DNA of 64,000 bases, taken from positions 3,844,001 through 3,908,000 of the forward strand of contig JACJDG010000003.1 in NCBI GenBank assembly GCA_016432725.1. The letters run 5' to 3'. A model generated the notes under the pieces. It made no database searches and was not told the DNA's origin. It saw only the letters and a list, made by a program, of their open reading frames with translations. Each line of letters starts with the position of its first letter. Position 1 is the stretch's first letter. This document shows, piece after piece, positions 16,874-25,231 of the stretch. The translations under genes and the position numbers were made by a program. Source of the stretch: Streptomyces sp. DHE7-1. GTDB taxonomy: Bacteria; Actinomycetota; Actinomycetes; Streptomycetales; Streptomycetaceae.

Positions 16874-17332
16874 CGAGCCACCTCCTCCCGTCCGCACGGC
16901 GGACCTAGCCGTGCCCTCTGTTGTACGGCACGACACTGACAAATAAGGGGGCCCAACTCCGGTTCTCACGGGTCTGTTTTGTGACGCTTGCCGGGTCGGA
17001 GGAAGGAGCGGGCGCCGGACAACGTTAGGCCTGTCGGGAGCGTCAGCCAATCTGGTTATCCACAGGCCATGTGGACGACGGCCCAGATGCTGTGGAGAAC
17101 TTCCCCAAACCTGTGCACGACCCGGTGGACAGCCCTGTGAACAAGCCCTCCCTGTGGTTCACGCCACCCTCCTGAACTGCGGGTTTACCGTCCACCGGCT
17201 GTGCAGAAGAAAAACTTCCCCAGTCGGATCAAGATCGCCGCGGACGGTCCGCACGGCCGCGCGACCGATGACACGAAGTAAGGGTCTATAGGCAATTGCA
17301 TCTCTTACCTGTGGACGATTAGATTGGTGCTC
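16874..17332. promoter_or_regulatory. dnaB upstream region with a DnaA-box-like cluster
   Basis: This 459-bp gap between the divergent dnaB and MATE genes carries a perfect TTATCCACA at 17056-17064 and several near matches on either strand within the next 100 bp (TGTGGACGA at about 17070, CTGTGGAG at about 17090, GGTGGACA at about 17124). The AT-rich segment at 17280-17325 is the likely MATE promoter. No gene is visible in the gap; short frames there lack ribosome sites. Confidence 0.55.
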
Positions 17333-18669
17333 ATGACACAGGCTCCCGCGATCCCCAAGGCCACCCGCCGTCGGCACGACCAGGAGATCATCGCGCTGGC
17401 CGTTCCGGCCTTCGGTGCGCTGGTCGCCGAGCCCCTGTTCGTGATGGCCGACAGCGCCATCGTCGGCCACTTGGGGACCGCCCAGCTCGCCGGCCTGGGG
17501 TGGCGTCGGCCCTCCTCACCACCGCCGTGAGTGTCTTCGTCTTCCTCGCCTACGCCACCACGGCCGCCGTGGCCCGGCGGGTCGGCGCCGGCGATCTCCA
17601 GGCCGCCATCCGCCAGGGCATGGACGGCATCTGGCTCGCTCTGCTCCTCGGTGCGGCGGTCATCGCCGCCGTCCTCCCCCTGGCCCCGGGCATTGTGGAC
17701 CTGTTCGGCGCCTCCGACACGGCGGCACCGTTCGCCACGACCTATCTGCGCATCTCCGCGCTCGGCATCCCGGCCATGCTGATCGTCCTGGCTGCGACCG
17801 GCGTACTGCGCGGCCTGCAGGACACCAGGACACCCCTCTACGTCGCCATCGCGGGTTTCGTGGCCAACGCCGCGCTCAACGCGGGCCTTGTCTACGGCGC
17901 CGGGCTCGGCATCGCGGGATCCGCCTGGGGCACGGTGATCGCCCAGTGCGGCATGGCGGCGGCCTACCTCGTCGTGGTCGTTCGGGGAGCCCGGCGGCAC
18001 GGGGCCTCGCTGCGACCGGACGCGGCCGGCATCAGGGCCTCGGCACAGGCCGGAGCACCTCTGCTTGTCCGCACCCTGTCGCTGCGGGCCATTCTCATGA
18101 TCGCCACAGCGGTCGCCGCGCGTCTCGGCGACGCCGACATCGCCGCCCATCAGATCATCCTGTCCCTGTGGAGTCTGCTGGCGTTCGCCCTCGACGCGAT
18201 CGCCATCGCCGGGCAGGCCATCATCGGCCGCTATCTCGGAGCCAACGACTCCGAAGGTGCCCGGTTGGCCTGCCGTCGCATGGTCCAGTGGGGCATCGCC
18301 ACGGGCACCGGGCTGGGGCTGGTCGTGGTGGCCGCCCGCCCCCTGTTCCTGCCGCTGTTCACCAGTGACTCCCTGGTCAAGGACACGGCACTGCCCGCAC
18401 TGCTGATGGTGGCTCTCTCGCAGCCCGTCTGCGGGATCGTGTTCGTCCTGGACGGTGTCCTGATGGGCGCCGGCGACAGCCCGTATCTGGCCGGGGCCAT
18501 GGTCGTGACCCTGGCGGTCTTCGCGCCGGTGGCGCTGCTCGTTCCCGCGCTCGGCGGTGGCCTCACAGCTCTCTGGGCGGCCATGACACTGATGATGACG
18601 GTCCGGATGGTCACCCTCTGGCTGCGGACACGCTCCGGCCGGTGGGTCGTGACGGGCGCGATCCGCTGA
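17333..18669 (+). pseudogene. MATE-family efflux transporter, frameshifted as written
   Basis: Two frames join into one normal MATE protein. The first (from ATG 17333) gives the N-terminal helix with EIIALAVPAFGALVAEPLFV and GHLGTAQLAGLG. The second continues without loss as VASALLTTAVSVFVFLAYATT to the stop at 18669, with about 12 membrane helices in all. The break is at the GGGG run 17497-17500, where one more G restores the frame. MATE proteins export cationic compounds against a sodium or proton gradient. The flawless remainder and the similar lesions elsewhere in the window favour a sequence error over a real pseudogene. Confidence 0.85.
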
Positions 18670-18695
18670 GTGAATCAGCGGGCTCGCCTGGCCCG

Positions 18696-18709
18696 GTTTC
18701 ACGTGAAAC
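18696..18709. other. parS: parS site 5 (perfect)
   Basis: This is a perfect GTTTCACGTGAAAC, 27 bp past the MATE stop. GGCTCGCC (18681-18688) and GGCGAGCC (18719-18726) flank it as an inverted repeat, so the site again sits in a possible stem-loop. Confidence 0.9.
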
Positions 18710-18740
18710 AGGCCGTATGGCGAGCCAGGCCCTACACGAA

Positions 18741-18769
18741 GAGGGGCCACCCCAGTGGGGTGGCCCCTC
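18741..18769. terminator. Bidirectional terminator between MATE gene and rplI
   Basis: GAGGGGCCACCCC and GGGGTGGCCCCTC form a perfect 13-bp stem with a 3-nt loop. It lies 28 bp before the rplI stop and can end both convergent transcripts. Confidence 0.88.
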
Positions 18770-18796
18770 TCTCAGCTGTTCAAGCCGAGCGCGACG

Positions 18797-19243
18797 TTAC
18801 GCCGCGACGACCTCGATGTTGACCTTGGCGGCAACCTCGGGGTGCAGACGCACGGACGTCTCGTGGGCGCCCAGCGTCTTGATCGGCGTACCAAGCTCGA
18901 TACGGCGCTTGTCGACCTCGGGGCCACCGGAAGCCTTGATCGCGGAAGCGACGTCGGCCGGGGTGACGGAACCGAAGAGACGACCGGCGTCGCCCGAACG
19001 GACGGCCAGACGGACCTTGACGCCCTCGAGCTGGGCCTTCACAGCGTTGGCCTGCTCGATGGTCTGGATCTCGTGGATCTTGCGAGCGCGACGGATCTGC
19101 TCGACGTCCTTCTCGCCACCCTTGGTCCAGCGGATAGCGAACTTCCGCGGGATCAGGTAGTTGCGAGCGTAACCGTCCTTGACGTCGACGACGTCGCCAG
19201 CGGCACCGAGGCCGGAAACCTCGTGGGTGAGGATGATCTTCAT
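18797..19243 (-). CDS. rplI: 50S ribosomal protein L9
   Basis: This 148-residue protein has the bL9 signature at the N-terminus (GLGAAGDVVDVKDGYARNYLIP) partially seen here as DVVDVKDGYARNYLIP, a long connecting helix and a C-terminal RNA-binding domain (GRLFGSVTPADVA). It is the last gene of the rpsF-ssb-rpsR-rplI operon, 18 bp after rpsR, and is followed by a strong terminator. Confidence 0.98.
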   Translation of the reverse strand: MKIILTHEVSGLGAAGDVVDVKDGYARNYLIPRKFAIRWTKGGEKDVEQIRRARKIHEIQTIEQANAVKAQLEGVKVRLAVRSGDAGRLFGSVTPADVASAIKASGGPEVDKRRIELGTPIKTLGAHETSVRLHPEVAAKVNIEVVAA

Positions 19244-19261
19244 GAGTCGGTCACCCCTCCC

Positions 19262-19498
19262 TTAGCGCGCGGTGGACGTGTAGGGCAGCAGCGCCATCTC
19301 ACGGCTGTTCTTGACGGCCGTGGCGACGTCACGCTGGTGCTGCGTGCAGTTGCCGGTCACGCGGCGGGCACGGATCTTGCCGCGGTCGGAAATGAACTTC
19401 CGCAGCATGTTCGTGTCCTTGTAGTCCACGTACGTGACCTTGTCCTTGCAGAAAGCGCAGACCTTCTTCTTAGGCTTGCGCACAGGCGGCTTCGCCAT
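19262..19498 (-). CDS. rpsR: 30S ribosomal protein S18
   Basis: The 78-residue bS18 protein shows CAFCKDK near the N-terminus, DYKDTNMLRKFISDRGKI and the C-terminal HQRDVATAVKNSREMALLPY. The two N-terminal cysteines are of the zinc-binding (C+) form, although the second pair is reduced to one cysteine (GNCTQHQ). It binds next to S6 on the 30S platform, which fits its place in one operon with rpsF. Confidence 0.97.
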   Translation of the reverse strand: MAKPPVRKPKKKVCAFCKDKVTYVDYKDTNMLRKFISDRGKIRARRVTGNCTQHQRDVATAVKNSREMALLPYTSTAR

Positions 19499-19538
19499 GG
19501 TGTTTCTCCTGTGTGATCAAGAAGTTGGGATTCGAGCC

Positions 19539-20135
19539 CTAGAAGGGGGGCTCGTCCGAGTAGCCGCCACCGCCGCCGGAGCCGCCGGAGCCGCCGCCCC
19601 AACCGCCGCCACCCTGGTTGCCACCGGCGGGAGCGCCGGTCGCCCACGGGTCGTCGGCAGGAGCGCCGCCCTGCTGGCCGCCCTGCTGGCCGCCGCCGGA
19701 GCCGCCGCCCCAGCCGCCGCCACCCTGGCCGCCACCGCCGCCGTAACCGCCCTGGCCACCGCGAGCGCCACCGGAGGTCTTGGTGACCTTCGCCGTGGCG
19801 TTGCGCAGGCTGGCGCCGACTTCCTCGACGTCCAGTTCGTAGACCGTGCGCTTGACGCCCTCACGGTCCTCATAGGACCGCTGCTTCAGCCGGCCCTGCA
19901 CGATGACGCGCATGCCTCGCTGGAGCGACTCGGCGACGTTCTCCGCCGCCTGACGCCAGACCGAGCAGGTGAGGAACAGGCTCTCGCCGTCCTTCCACTC
20001 GTTCGTCTGGCGGTCGAAGGTGCGGGGAGTGGACGCGACGCGGAACTTCGCGACCGCCGCACCGGACGGGGTGAAGCGCAGCTCGGGGTCGTCGACAAGA
20101 TTGCCGACGACCGTGATGACGGTCTCGCCTGCCAT
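19539..20135 (-). CDS. ssb: Single-stranded DNA-binding protein SSB
   Basis: The 198-residue SSB has an N-terminal OB fold (about residues 1-110; ETVITVVGNLVDDPELRFTPSG), a long glycine/glutamine-rich linker (about 120-185) and the acidic protein-interaction tip DEPPF. The glycine-rich linker of more than 60 residues is typical of actinomycete SsbA. It acts at the replication fork and sits between rpsF and rpsR as in most bacteria. Confidence 0.97.
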   Translation of the reverse strand: MAGETVITVVGNLVDDPELRFTPSGAAVAKFRVASTPRTFDRQTNEWKDGESLFLTCSVWRQAAENVAESLQRGMRVIVQGRLKQRSYEDREGVKRTVYELDVEEVGASLRNATAKVTKTSGGARGGQGGYGGGGGQGGGGWGGGSGGGQQGGQQGGAPADDPWATGAPAGGNQGGGGWGGGSGGSGGGGGYSDEPPF

Positions 20136-20208
20136 GGGGAACCTCTCGGCGGGTTTGCTGCTGGCTGCTTGCTGCTACTCGAATCCCGAGATCAGCTGAG
20201 CGGGAGGC

Positions 20209-20499
20209 TCAGTGGGTCTCGGGACGGAGGACCTTGGTCCGGAGGACCGACTCGTTCAGGTTCATCTGGCGGTCGAGCTCCTTGACGACCGCAGGCTCGG
20301 CCTGCAGGTCGATGACCGAGTAGATGCCCTCGGGCTTCTTCTTGATCTCGTACGAGAGACGACGACGGCCCCAGGTGTCGACCTTCTCAACCTTGCCGCC
20401 GCCATCGCGGACGACGGACAGGAAGTTCTCGATCAGCGGGGAGACAGCGCGCTCCTCGAGATCGGGGTCGAGGATGACCATCACCTCGTAGTGACGCAT
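20209..20499 (-). CDS. rpsF: 30S ribosomal protein S6
   Basis: The 96-residue bS6 protein begins MRHYEVMVILDPDLEER and includes the conserved VEKVDTWGRRRLSYEIKKKPEG. It is the first gene of the four-gene ribosomal/SSB operon. The ATG at 20499 has a strong upstream AGGAGG site (20508-20513), which excludes the longer frame. The operon promoter should lie in the 286-bp gap to the divergent small membrane gene. Confidence 0.97.
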   Translation of the reverse strand: MRHYEVMVILDPDLEERAVSPLIENFLSVVRDGGGKVEKVDTWGRRRLSYEIKKKPEGIYSVIDLQAEPAVVKELDRQMNLNESVLRTKVLRPETH

Positions 20500-20785
20500 G
20501 TGGAACCCACCTCCTTTGGACTCAGCGGCCACGGTCGTTCCGTGGCAGGAGGGTCGTGATGCGTACGCAACGGTATCGGCCACCACTGACAATCGAAGGG
20601 GTTCCGCTGGGGATCCCGCAGTGCGACCGCAGATATTTCCGACAGGCCTGGGCAGACACCGGTGCAGACGGTACAGACTACCTGCACACCTGCTTCCGGT
20701 TGAAATCCGGCGGTGGGCACCGTCAGTCTGTACACATCGGGTGTGTATGGCGCTACGGTGCGCCGCGATCCGCAGGAGGTGCCCC

Positions 20786-21103
20786 ATGGCACAGCAGGCA
20801 TTGCAACCCAACACCGCCGGATCCCTTCTCGCCACGGACGGCAAGCCCCATCCGCTCCAGGACGCCCTCATGGCGGTGACGCTGGTCCTGGGTGTGCTGG
20901 CCTTCATCACGTCCTTCTTCTCCGGTCTGCACCTGATCGCTTCCTGGGCCGGCCTCGTGGGCATCGTGATCGGGGCTTACGGCCAGTGGATCTCGGTGAC
21001 GACGCGTGAACGGTTCGGCCTGATCCTGGGTCTGGGTGCCTCCGGCGTCGGCTTCATGCTCGGCATGGCCAACGGCGGGCTGTTCGGCGGACTCGTCGGC
21101 TGA
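20786..21103 (+). CDS. Small integral membrane protein, function unknown
   Basis: The 105-residue protein has a polar N-terminal 25 residues followed by three hydrophobic helices (VTLVLGVLAFITSFF, LIASWAGLVGIVIGAYG, LILGLGASGVGFMLGM). An AGGAGG site 5 nt before the ATG fixes the start. It is transcribed away from the rpsF operon. I recognise it only as an actinobacterial conserved membrane protein. Confidence 0.75.
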   Translation: MAQQALQPNTAGSLLATDGKPHPLQDALMAVTLVLGVLAFITSFFSGLHLIASWAGLVGIVIGAYGQWISVTTRERFGLILGLGASGVGFMLGMANGGLFGGLVG

Positions 21104-21279
21104 GTCCGCCGACCTCCGACCACCCCCACTGAGCACCGCGCGGGCGCCCCGGCAGCCGACAGGCCGGGGCGAAGGTGCCGTGCGCCCAGTCGGGGTGGTC
21201 GCACGGCGCAGTAGGCTTCGGCGCGTGAGCCGGAGCCCCTGAACCCATGGGGACACACCAGCCCGAGGAGCGCCCCGAC

Positions 21280-22400
21280 ATGAGCCTGACCCTGAGGACC
21301 ATCAGCCGCGAGCAACATCTGGCCTACATCCAGAGCCTGCCGTCGGCGAGCCACATGCAGGTCCCGGCCTGGGCCGACGTGAAGGCGGAGTGGCGCTCGG
21401 AGCACCTCGGCTGGTTCGACGAGCGCACCGGCGACATGGTCGGCGCGGGTCTGGTCCTGTACCGCCAGCTGCCCAAGATCAAGCGCTACCTCGCCTACCT
21501 CCCCGAGGGCCCGGTCATCAACTGGTTCGCGCCGAATCTGGACGACTGGATCCAGCCGATGCTGGCCCACCTCAAGCAGCAGGGCGCCTTCTCCGTGAAG
21601 ATGGGCCCGCCCGTGATCATCCGCCGCTGGAACGCGGAGACGATCAAGAAGGGCATCCAGAGCCCGGACGTGAAGCGCCTGCGCGACATGGAGGCCGACT
21701 TCATCGAGCCGCGCGCCTTCGAGGTGGCCGACAAGCTGCGCCGCATGGGCTGGCAGCAGGGCGAGGACGGCGGCGCCGGCTTCGGCGACGTCCAGCCCCG
21801 CTACGTCTTCCAGGTGCCGCTGGCGAACCGCTCCCTGGAAGAGGTGCACAAGAACTTCAACCAGCTGTGGCGCCGCAACATCAAGAAGGCCGAGAAGGCC
21901 GGCGTCGAGGTCGTCCAGGGCGGCTACCAGGACCTCGCCGAGTGGCAGCGGCTGTACGAGATCACGGCGGTGCGCGACCACTTCCGGCCCGCCCGCTCTC
22001 GTACTTCCAGCGCATGTGGACGGCCCTCAACACCGAGGACCCCAACCGCATGCGGCTGTACTTCGCCCGCCACAACGGTGTGAACCTGTCGGCCGCGACC
22101 ATGCTGATCGTCGGCGGCCACGTCTGGTACTCCTACGGCGCCTCCGACAACATCGGCCGTGAGGTCCGGCCCTCGAACGCGATGCAGTGGCGGATGCTGC
22201 GCGACGCCTACGCCCTCGGCGCCACCGTCTACGACCTGCGCGGCATCTCGGACTCGCTGGACGAGACGGACCACCTGTTCGGCCTGATCCAGTTCAAGGT
22301 CGGCACCGGCGGCCAGGCCGCCGAGTACCTCGGCGAGTGGGACTTCCCGCTGAACAAGCTGCTCCACAAGGCGCTCGACATCTACATGTCGCGCCGCTGA
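21280..22400 (+). pseudogene. femX: FemX-type peptidyl transferase (lipid II glycyl ligase), frameshifted as written
   Basis: FemABX enzymes add amino acids from aminoacyl-tRNA to the peptidoglycan stem peptide; the Streptomyces FemX adds the first glycine of the cross-bridge. The first frame (ATG 21280, GAGGAG site upstream) covers the first GNAT-like domain and helical arm (FNQLWRRNIKKAEKAGVEV), and the second frame continues as LSYFQRMWTALN to the normal end DIYMSRR. The break is at the C runs 21988-21994; one extra C gives RPRPLSYFQ. FemX is reported essential in S. coelicolor, so a true knockout is improbable. The alanine-racemase-like gene follows after 84 bp. Confidence 0.87.
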
Positions 22401-22484
22401 GCGCGGGACATTTGATTCCATAGCCTTCACAGCTCACCACCCCACTGACACACGGCAGCCACGAGAAAGGGTCCGGGTCCGGCC

Positions 22485-23516
22485 ATGGCGCTCACGCTCT
22501 ACGTCGACACCGCGCGCTGGCGGGCGCACCACAAGCACGTGCAGGAGCAGTTCCCAGGGCTCGTCCCGGTCTGCAAGGGCAACGGCTACGGCTTCGGACA
22601 CGAACGGCTGGCGGAGGAGGCGACCCGGCTCGGCTCGGACATCCTCGCCGTCGGCACCACGTACGAAGCCGCGCGCATCAAGGACTTCTTCGGCGGCGAC
22701 CTGCTGGTGCTGACGCCCTACCGGCGGGGCGAGGAGCCCGTTCCGCTGCCGGACCGGGTGATCCGTTCGGTGTCGTCGGTCGACGGCGTGTACGGCCTCG
22801 TGGGCGCGCGCGTCGTCATCGAGGTGATGTCCTCGATGAAGCGGCACGGCATCAGCGAGCAGGACCTGCCGCAGTTGCACGCCGCCATAGAGAACGTCCG
22901 GCTGGAGGGCTTCGCCATCCACCTGCCGCTGGACCGCACCGACGGCTCGGACGCCGTCGAGGAGGTCATCGGCTGGATGGACCGGCTCCGCGCGGCACGG
23001 CTGCCGCTGCACACGATGTTCGTCAGCCATCTCAAGGCCGATGAACTCGCCCGGCTGCAGCAGCAGTTCCCGCAGACCCGGTTCCGCGCCCGCATCGGCA
23101 CGCGGCTCTGGCTCGGGGACCACGACGCCACCGAGTACCACGGCGCCGTCCTGGACGTCACCCGGGTGACCAAGGGCGACCGCTTCGGCTACCGGCAGCA
23201 GAAGGCGGCCTCGGACGGCTTCCTGGTGGTCGTGGCGGGCGGTACGTCGCACGGGGTGGGCCTGGAGGCCCCCAAGGCGCTGCACGGCGTCATGCCGCGC
23301 GCCAAGGGCGTCGCACGGGCCGGCCTGGCCACGGTCAACCGGAACCTGTCCCCGTTCGTCTGGGGCGGCAAGCAGCGCTGGTTCGCCGAGCCGCCGCACA
23401 TGCAGGTGTCGATCCTCTTCGTCCCCTCGGACGCTCCCGAGCCGAAGGTGGGCGACGAACTGGTGGCCCACCTGCGGCACACCACCACCCAGTTCGACCG
23501 GATCGTGGACCGCTAG
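22485..23516 (+). CDS. Alanine-racemase-family PLP protein
   Basis: The 343-residue protein has the N-terminal PLP barrel of the fold-III racemase family. The PLP lysine lies in VCKGNGYGFGH, and later segments include IEVMSSMKRHG, FAIHLPLDR and RARIGTRLWLG. Compared with canonical Alr the C-terminal domain is short and divergent, so it may be a racemase for another amino acid or a PLP carrier protein rather than the main D-alanine source. Its place directly after femX suggests a peptidoglycan-precursor role, which is inference. It ends before a strong bidirectional hairpin. Confidence 0.78.
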   Translation: MALTLYVDTARWRAHHKHVQEQFPGLVPVCKGNGYGFGHERLAEEATRLGSDILAVGTTYEAARIKDFFGGDLLVLTPYRRGEEPVPLPDRVIRSVSSVDGVYGLVGARVVIEVMSSMKRHGISEQDLPQLHAAIENVRLEGFAIHLPLDRTDGSDAVEEVIGWMDRLRAARLPLHTMFVSHLKADELARLQQQFPQTRFRARIGTRLWLGDHDATEYHGAVLDVTRVTKGDRFGYRQQKAASDGFLVVVAGGTSHGVGLEAPKALHGVMPRAKGVARAGLATVNRNLSPFVWGGKQRWFAEPPHMQVSILFVPSDAPEPKVGDELVAHLRHTTTQFDRIVDR

Positions 23517-23551
23517 CCCGGACCGCCGGACGGAACGGGCCCCGAACCGGA

Positions 23552-23584
23552 AAGGCCGTACACGCATCGCGCGTGTACGGCCTT
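23552..23584. terminator. Bidirectional terminator
   Basis: AAGGCCGTACACGC and GCGTGTACGGCCTT form a perfect 14-bp stem with a 5-nt loop between convergent genes, flanked by A and T residues on the two sides. Confidence 0.9.
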
Positions 23585-23613
23585 CCTCATGTGCGCCCGG
23601 GACACCCGTTCGC

Positions 23614-25146
23614 TCAGAGCGAACCCTCCCCGTTCGGTGGCAGGCCGTGCCGTCCCCAGTCCACCTGAGGCGCGTCGAAGTGGGCGGCGTGGCGCGGCGG
23701 ATGGGCCGCGGCTCCCAGGACGAAGACGTCCTCGGCTCCGTCGAGCACTCCGCCCGAGGGATCGTCGTCCCCGGACCGGCGCACCACGTCCCGCTCGGGC
23801 ATCAGGATGTCCCGCACGACGACGGCACACAGGTAGAGCGTGCCGAGCAGATGCACCGCGATCACCCAGTCGTACCCCAGCGTGGGCAGTCCCTTGTGGG
23901 CGTCGCCACTGGTCGTGTAGGCGAGGTAGAACCAGATGCCCAGGAAGTACGCCACCTCGCAGGCCTGCCAGATCAGGAAGTCCCGCCACTTGGGCCGGGC
24001 GAGGACGGCCAGCGGCACCAGCCACAGGACGTACTGCGGGGAGTAGACCTTGTTGGTCAGGATGAAGACCGCGACGATCAGGAAGGCCAGCTGGGCGAAG
24101 CGCGGCCTCCGCGGGGCGGTGAGCGTCAGCGCCGCGATACCCAGGGAGCACAGCGCCACCAGCACGACGGCGGCGTTGTTCACGAAGTCGGTGGAGGGCG
24201 GGTTGCTCGAGTTCTGGGCCCAGATCAGCCAGAGCGATCCGAAGTCGACGCCCCGGTCGTGGCTGAACGTGTAGAACTTCGACCACCCCTCGTAGGCGAA
24301 GAGCATCACCGGCAGGTTCACCACCAGCCAGGCGACGGCCGCGCCGCCCACGGCCCGGAAGAACTCCCGCCACTTGCCGGCCCGCCAGCACAGCACCAGC
24401 AGGGGGCCGAGCAACAGGACCGGGTAGAGCTTGGCGGCGGTGGCGAGCCCCAGCAGGACACCGAAGGCCAGTGATCGGCCCCGCGACCACATCAGCATCG
24501 CGGCGGCCGTGAGGGCCACCGCGAGCAGGTCCCAGTTGATCGTGGCCGTCAGGGCGGCCGCGGGCGCCAGAGCGACCAGCAGACCGTCCCAGGGGCGCCG
24601 GGCATGGGTGCGGGTCACGCAGACGGCGACGACGGCCGCGCACGCCATCAGCATTCCGGCGTTGACGAACCAGTACCACTGCTCCTGGTGCTGGATGCCG
24701 CCGCTTCCCGGTGTGAGCCAGGCGGCCACCTCCATGAACACGCCGGTCAGGACCGGGTACTCGAGGTAGTCCATGTCGCCCGGGAGCCGGTCGAAGTACG
24801 GCACCAGCCCGTCGGCGAATCCCCGTCCCTGATACAGGTGGGGGATGTCCGAGTAGCAGGCATGGGTGTACTGCGAACTAGCGCCGAAGAACCAGGCGCT
24901 CTGGTAGCAGGGCGCCTTCTGCACCAGTCCGAGGGCGAACATGCCGATCGCCACGAGCACGATGACGCGCAGCGGGGTCCACCAGGTCGTCCCGAGCAGG
25001 GCGCGCCGGCCGATCGGTCCGCCGATCAGCTCGCTCCCGGCCGCGGCGACCTCGTCCTCACGGGTCGGCCGCACCGGCTCAGCGCCGGCGGGCCGTACGG
25101 GCTCGGGCTCGTGCACGCCTGCGGGCGTCGTCTCTGCACTGGGCAT
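23614..25146 (-). CDS. Polytopic membrane glycosyltransferase (GT87-like)
   Basis: The protein (510 residues from ATG 25146) has a polar N-terminus, an extracytoplasmic loop with ACYSDIPHLYQGRGF and DYLEYPVLTGVFME, and about ten further membrane helices. DYLEYPVLTG resembles the GT87 alpha-mannosyltransferase and DUF2029 family, which use polyprenyl-phosphate sugars outside the membrane. The exact sugar and acceptor are unknown. Alternative ATG starts at 25155 and further upstream exist; the furthest would overlap the parS site at 25218. The PBP gene precedes it on the same strand. Confidence 0.8.
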   Translation of the reverse strand: MPSAETTPAGVHEPEPVRPAGAEPVRPTREDEVAAAGSELIGGPIGRRALLGTTWWTPLRVIVLVAIGMFALGLVQKAPCYQSAWFFGASSQYTHACYSDIPHLYQGRGFADGLVPYFDRLPGDMDYLEYPVLTGVFMEVAAWLTPGSGGIQHQEQWYWFVNAGMLMACAAVVAVCVTRTHARRPWDGLLVALAPAAALTATINWDLLAVALTAAAMLMWSRGRSLAFGVLLGLATAAKLYPVLLLGPLLVLCWRAGKWREFFRAVGGAAVAWLVVNLPVMLFAYEGWSKFYTFSHDRGVDFGSLWLIWAQNSSNPPSTDFVNNAAVVLVALCSLGIAALTLTAPRRPRFAQLAFLIVAVFILTNKVYSPQYVLWLVPLAVLARPKWRDFLIWQACEVAYFLGIWFYLAYTTSGDAHKGLPTLGYDWVIAVHLLGTLYLCAVVVRDILMPERDVVRRSGDDDPSGGVLDGAEDVFVLGAAAHPPRHAAHFDAPQVDWGRHGLPPNGEGSL

Positions 25147-25217
25147 GGGGCACATCCTGCCGTACCAGTCTGGGAATACACCGAGGGCCGCCGCACCTGG
25201 TGGGTGCGACGGCCCAT

Positions 25218-25231
25218 GTTTCACGTGAAAC
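25218..25231. other. parS: parS site 6 (perfect)
   Basis: This is a perfect GTTTCACGTGAAAC between the glycosyltransferase start and the end of the PBP gene. As written, the PBP frame runs into the site, but after correcting the PBP frameshift the site is intergenic. Confidence 0.92.

Noticed and set aside
19560..19780. Gly-rich repetitive DNA in ssb as a repeat array
   Set aside because: It is the coding sequence of the SSB glycine-rich linker; the repetition follows from codon use.
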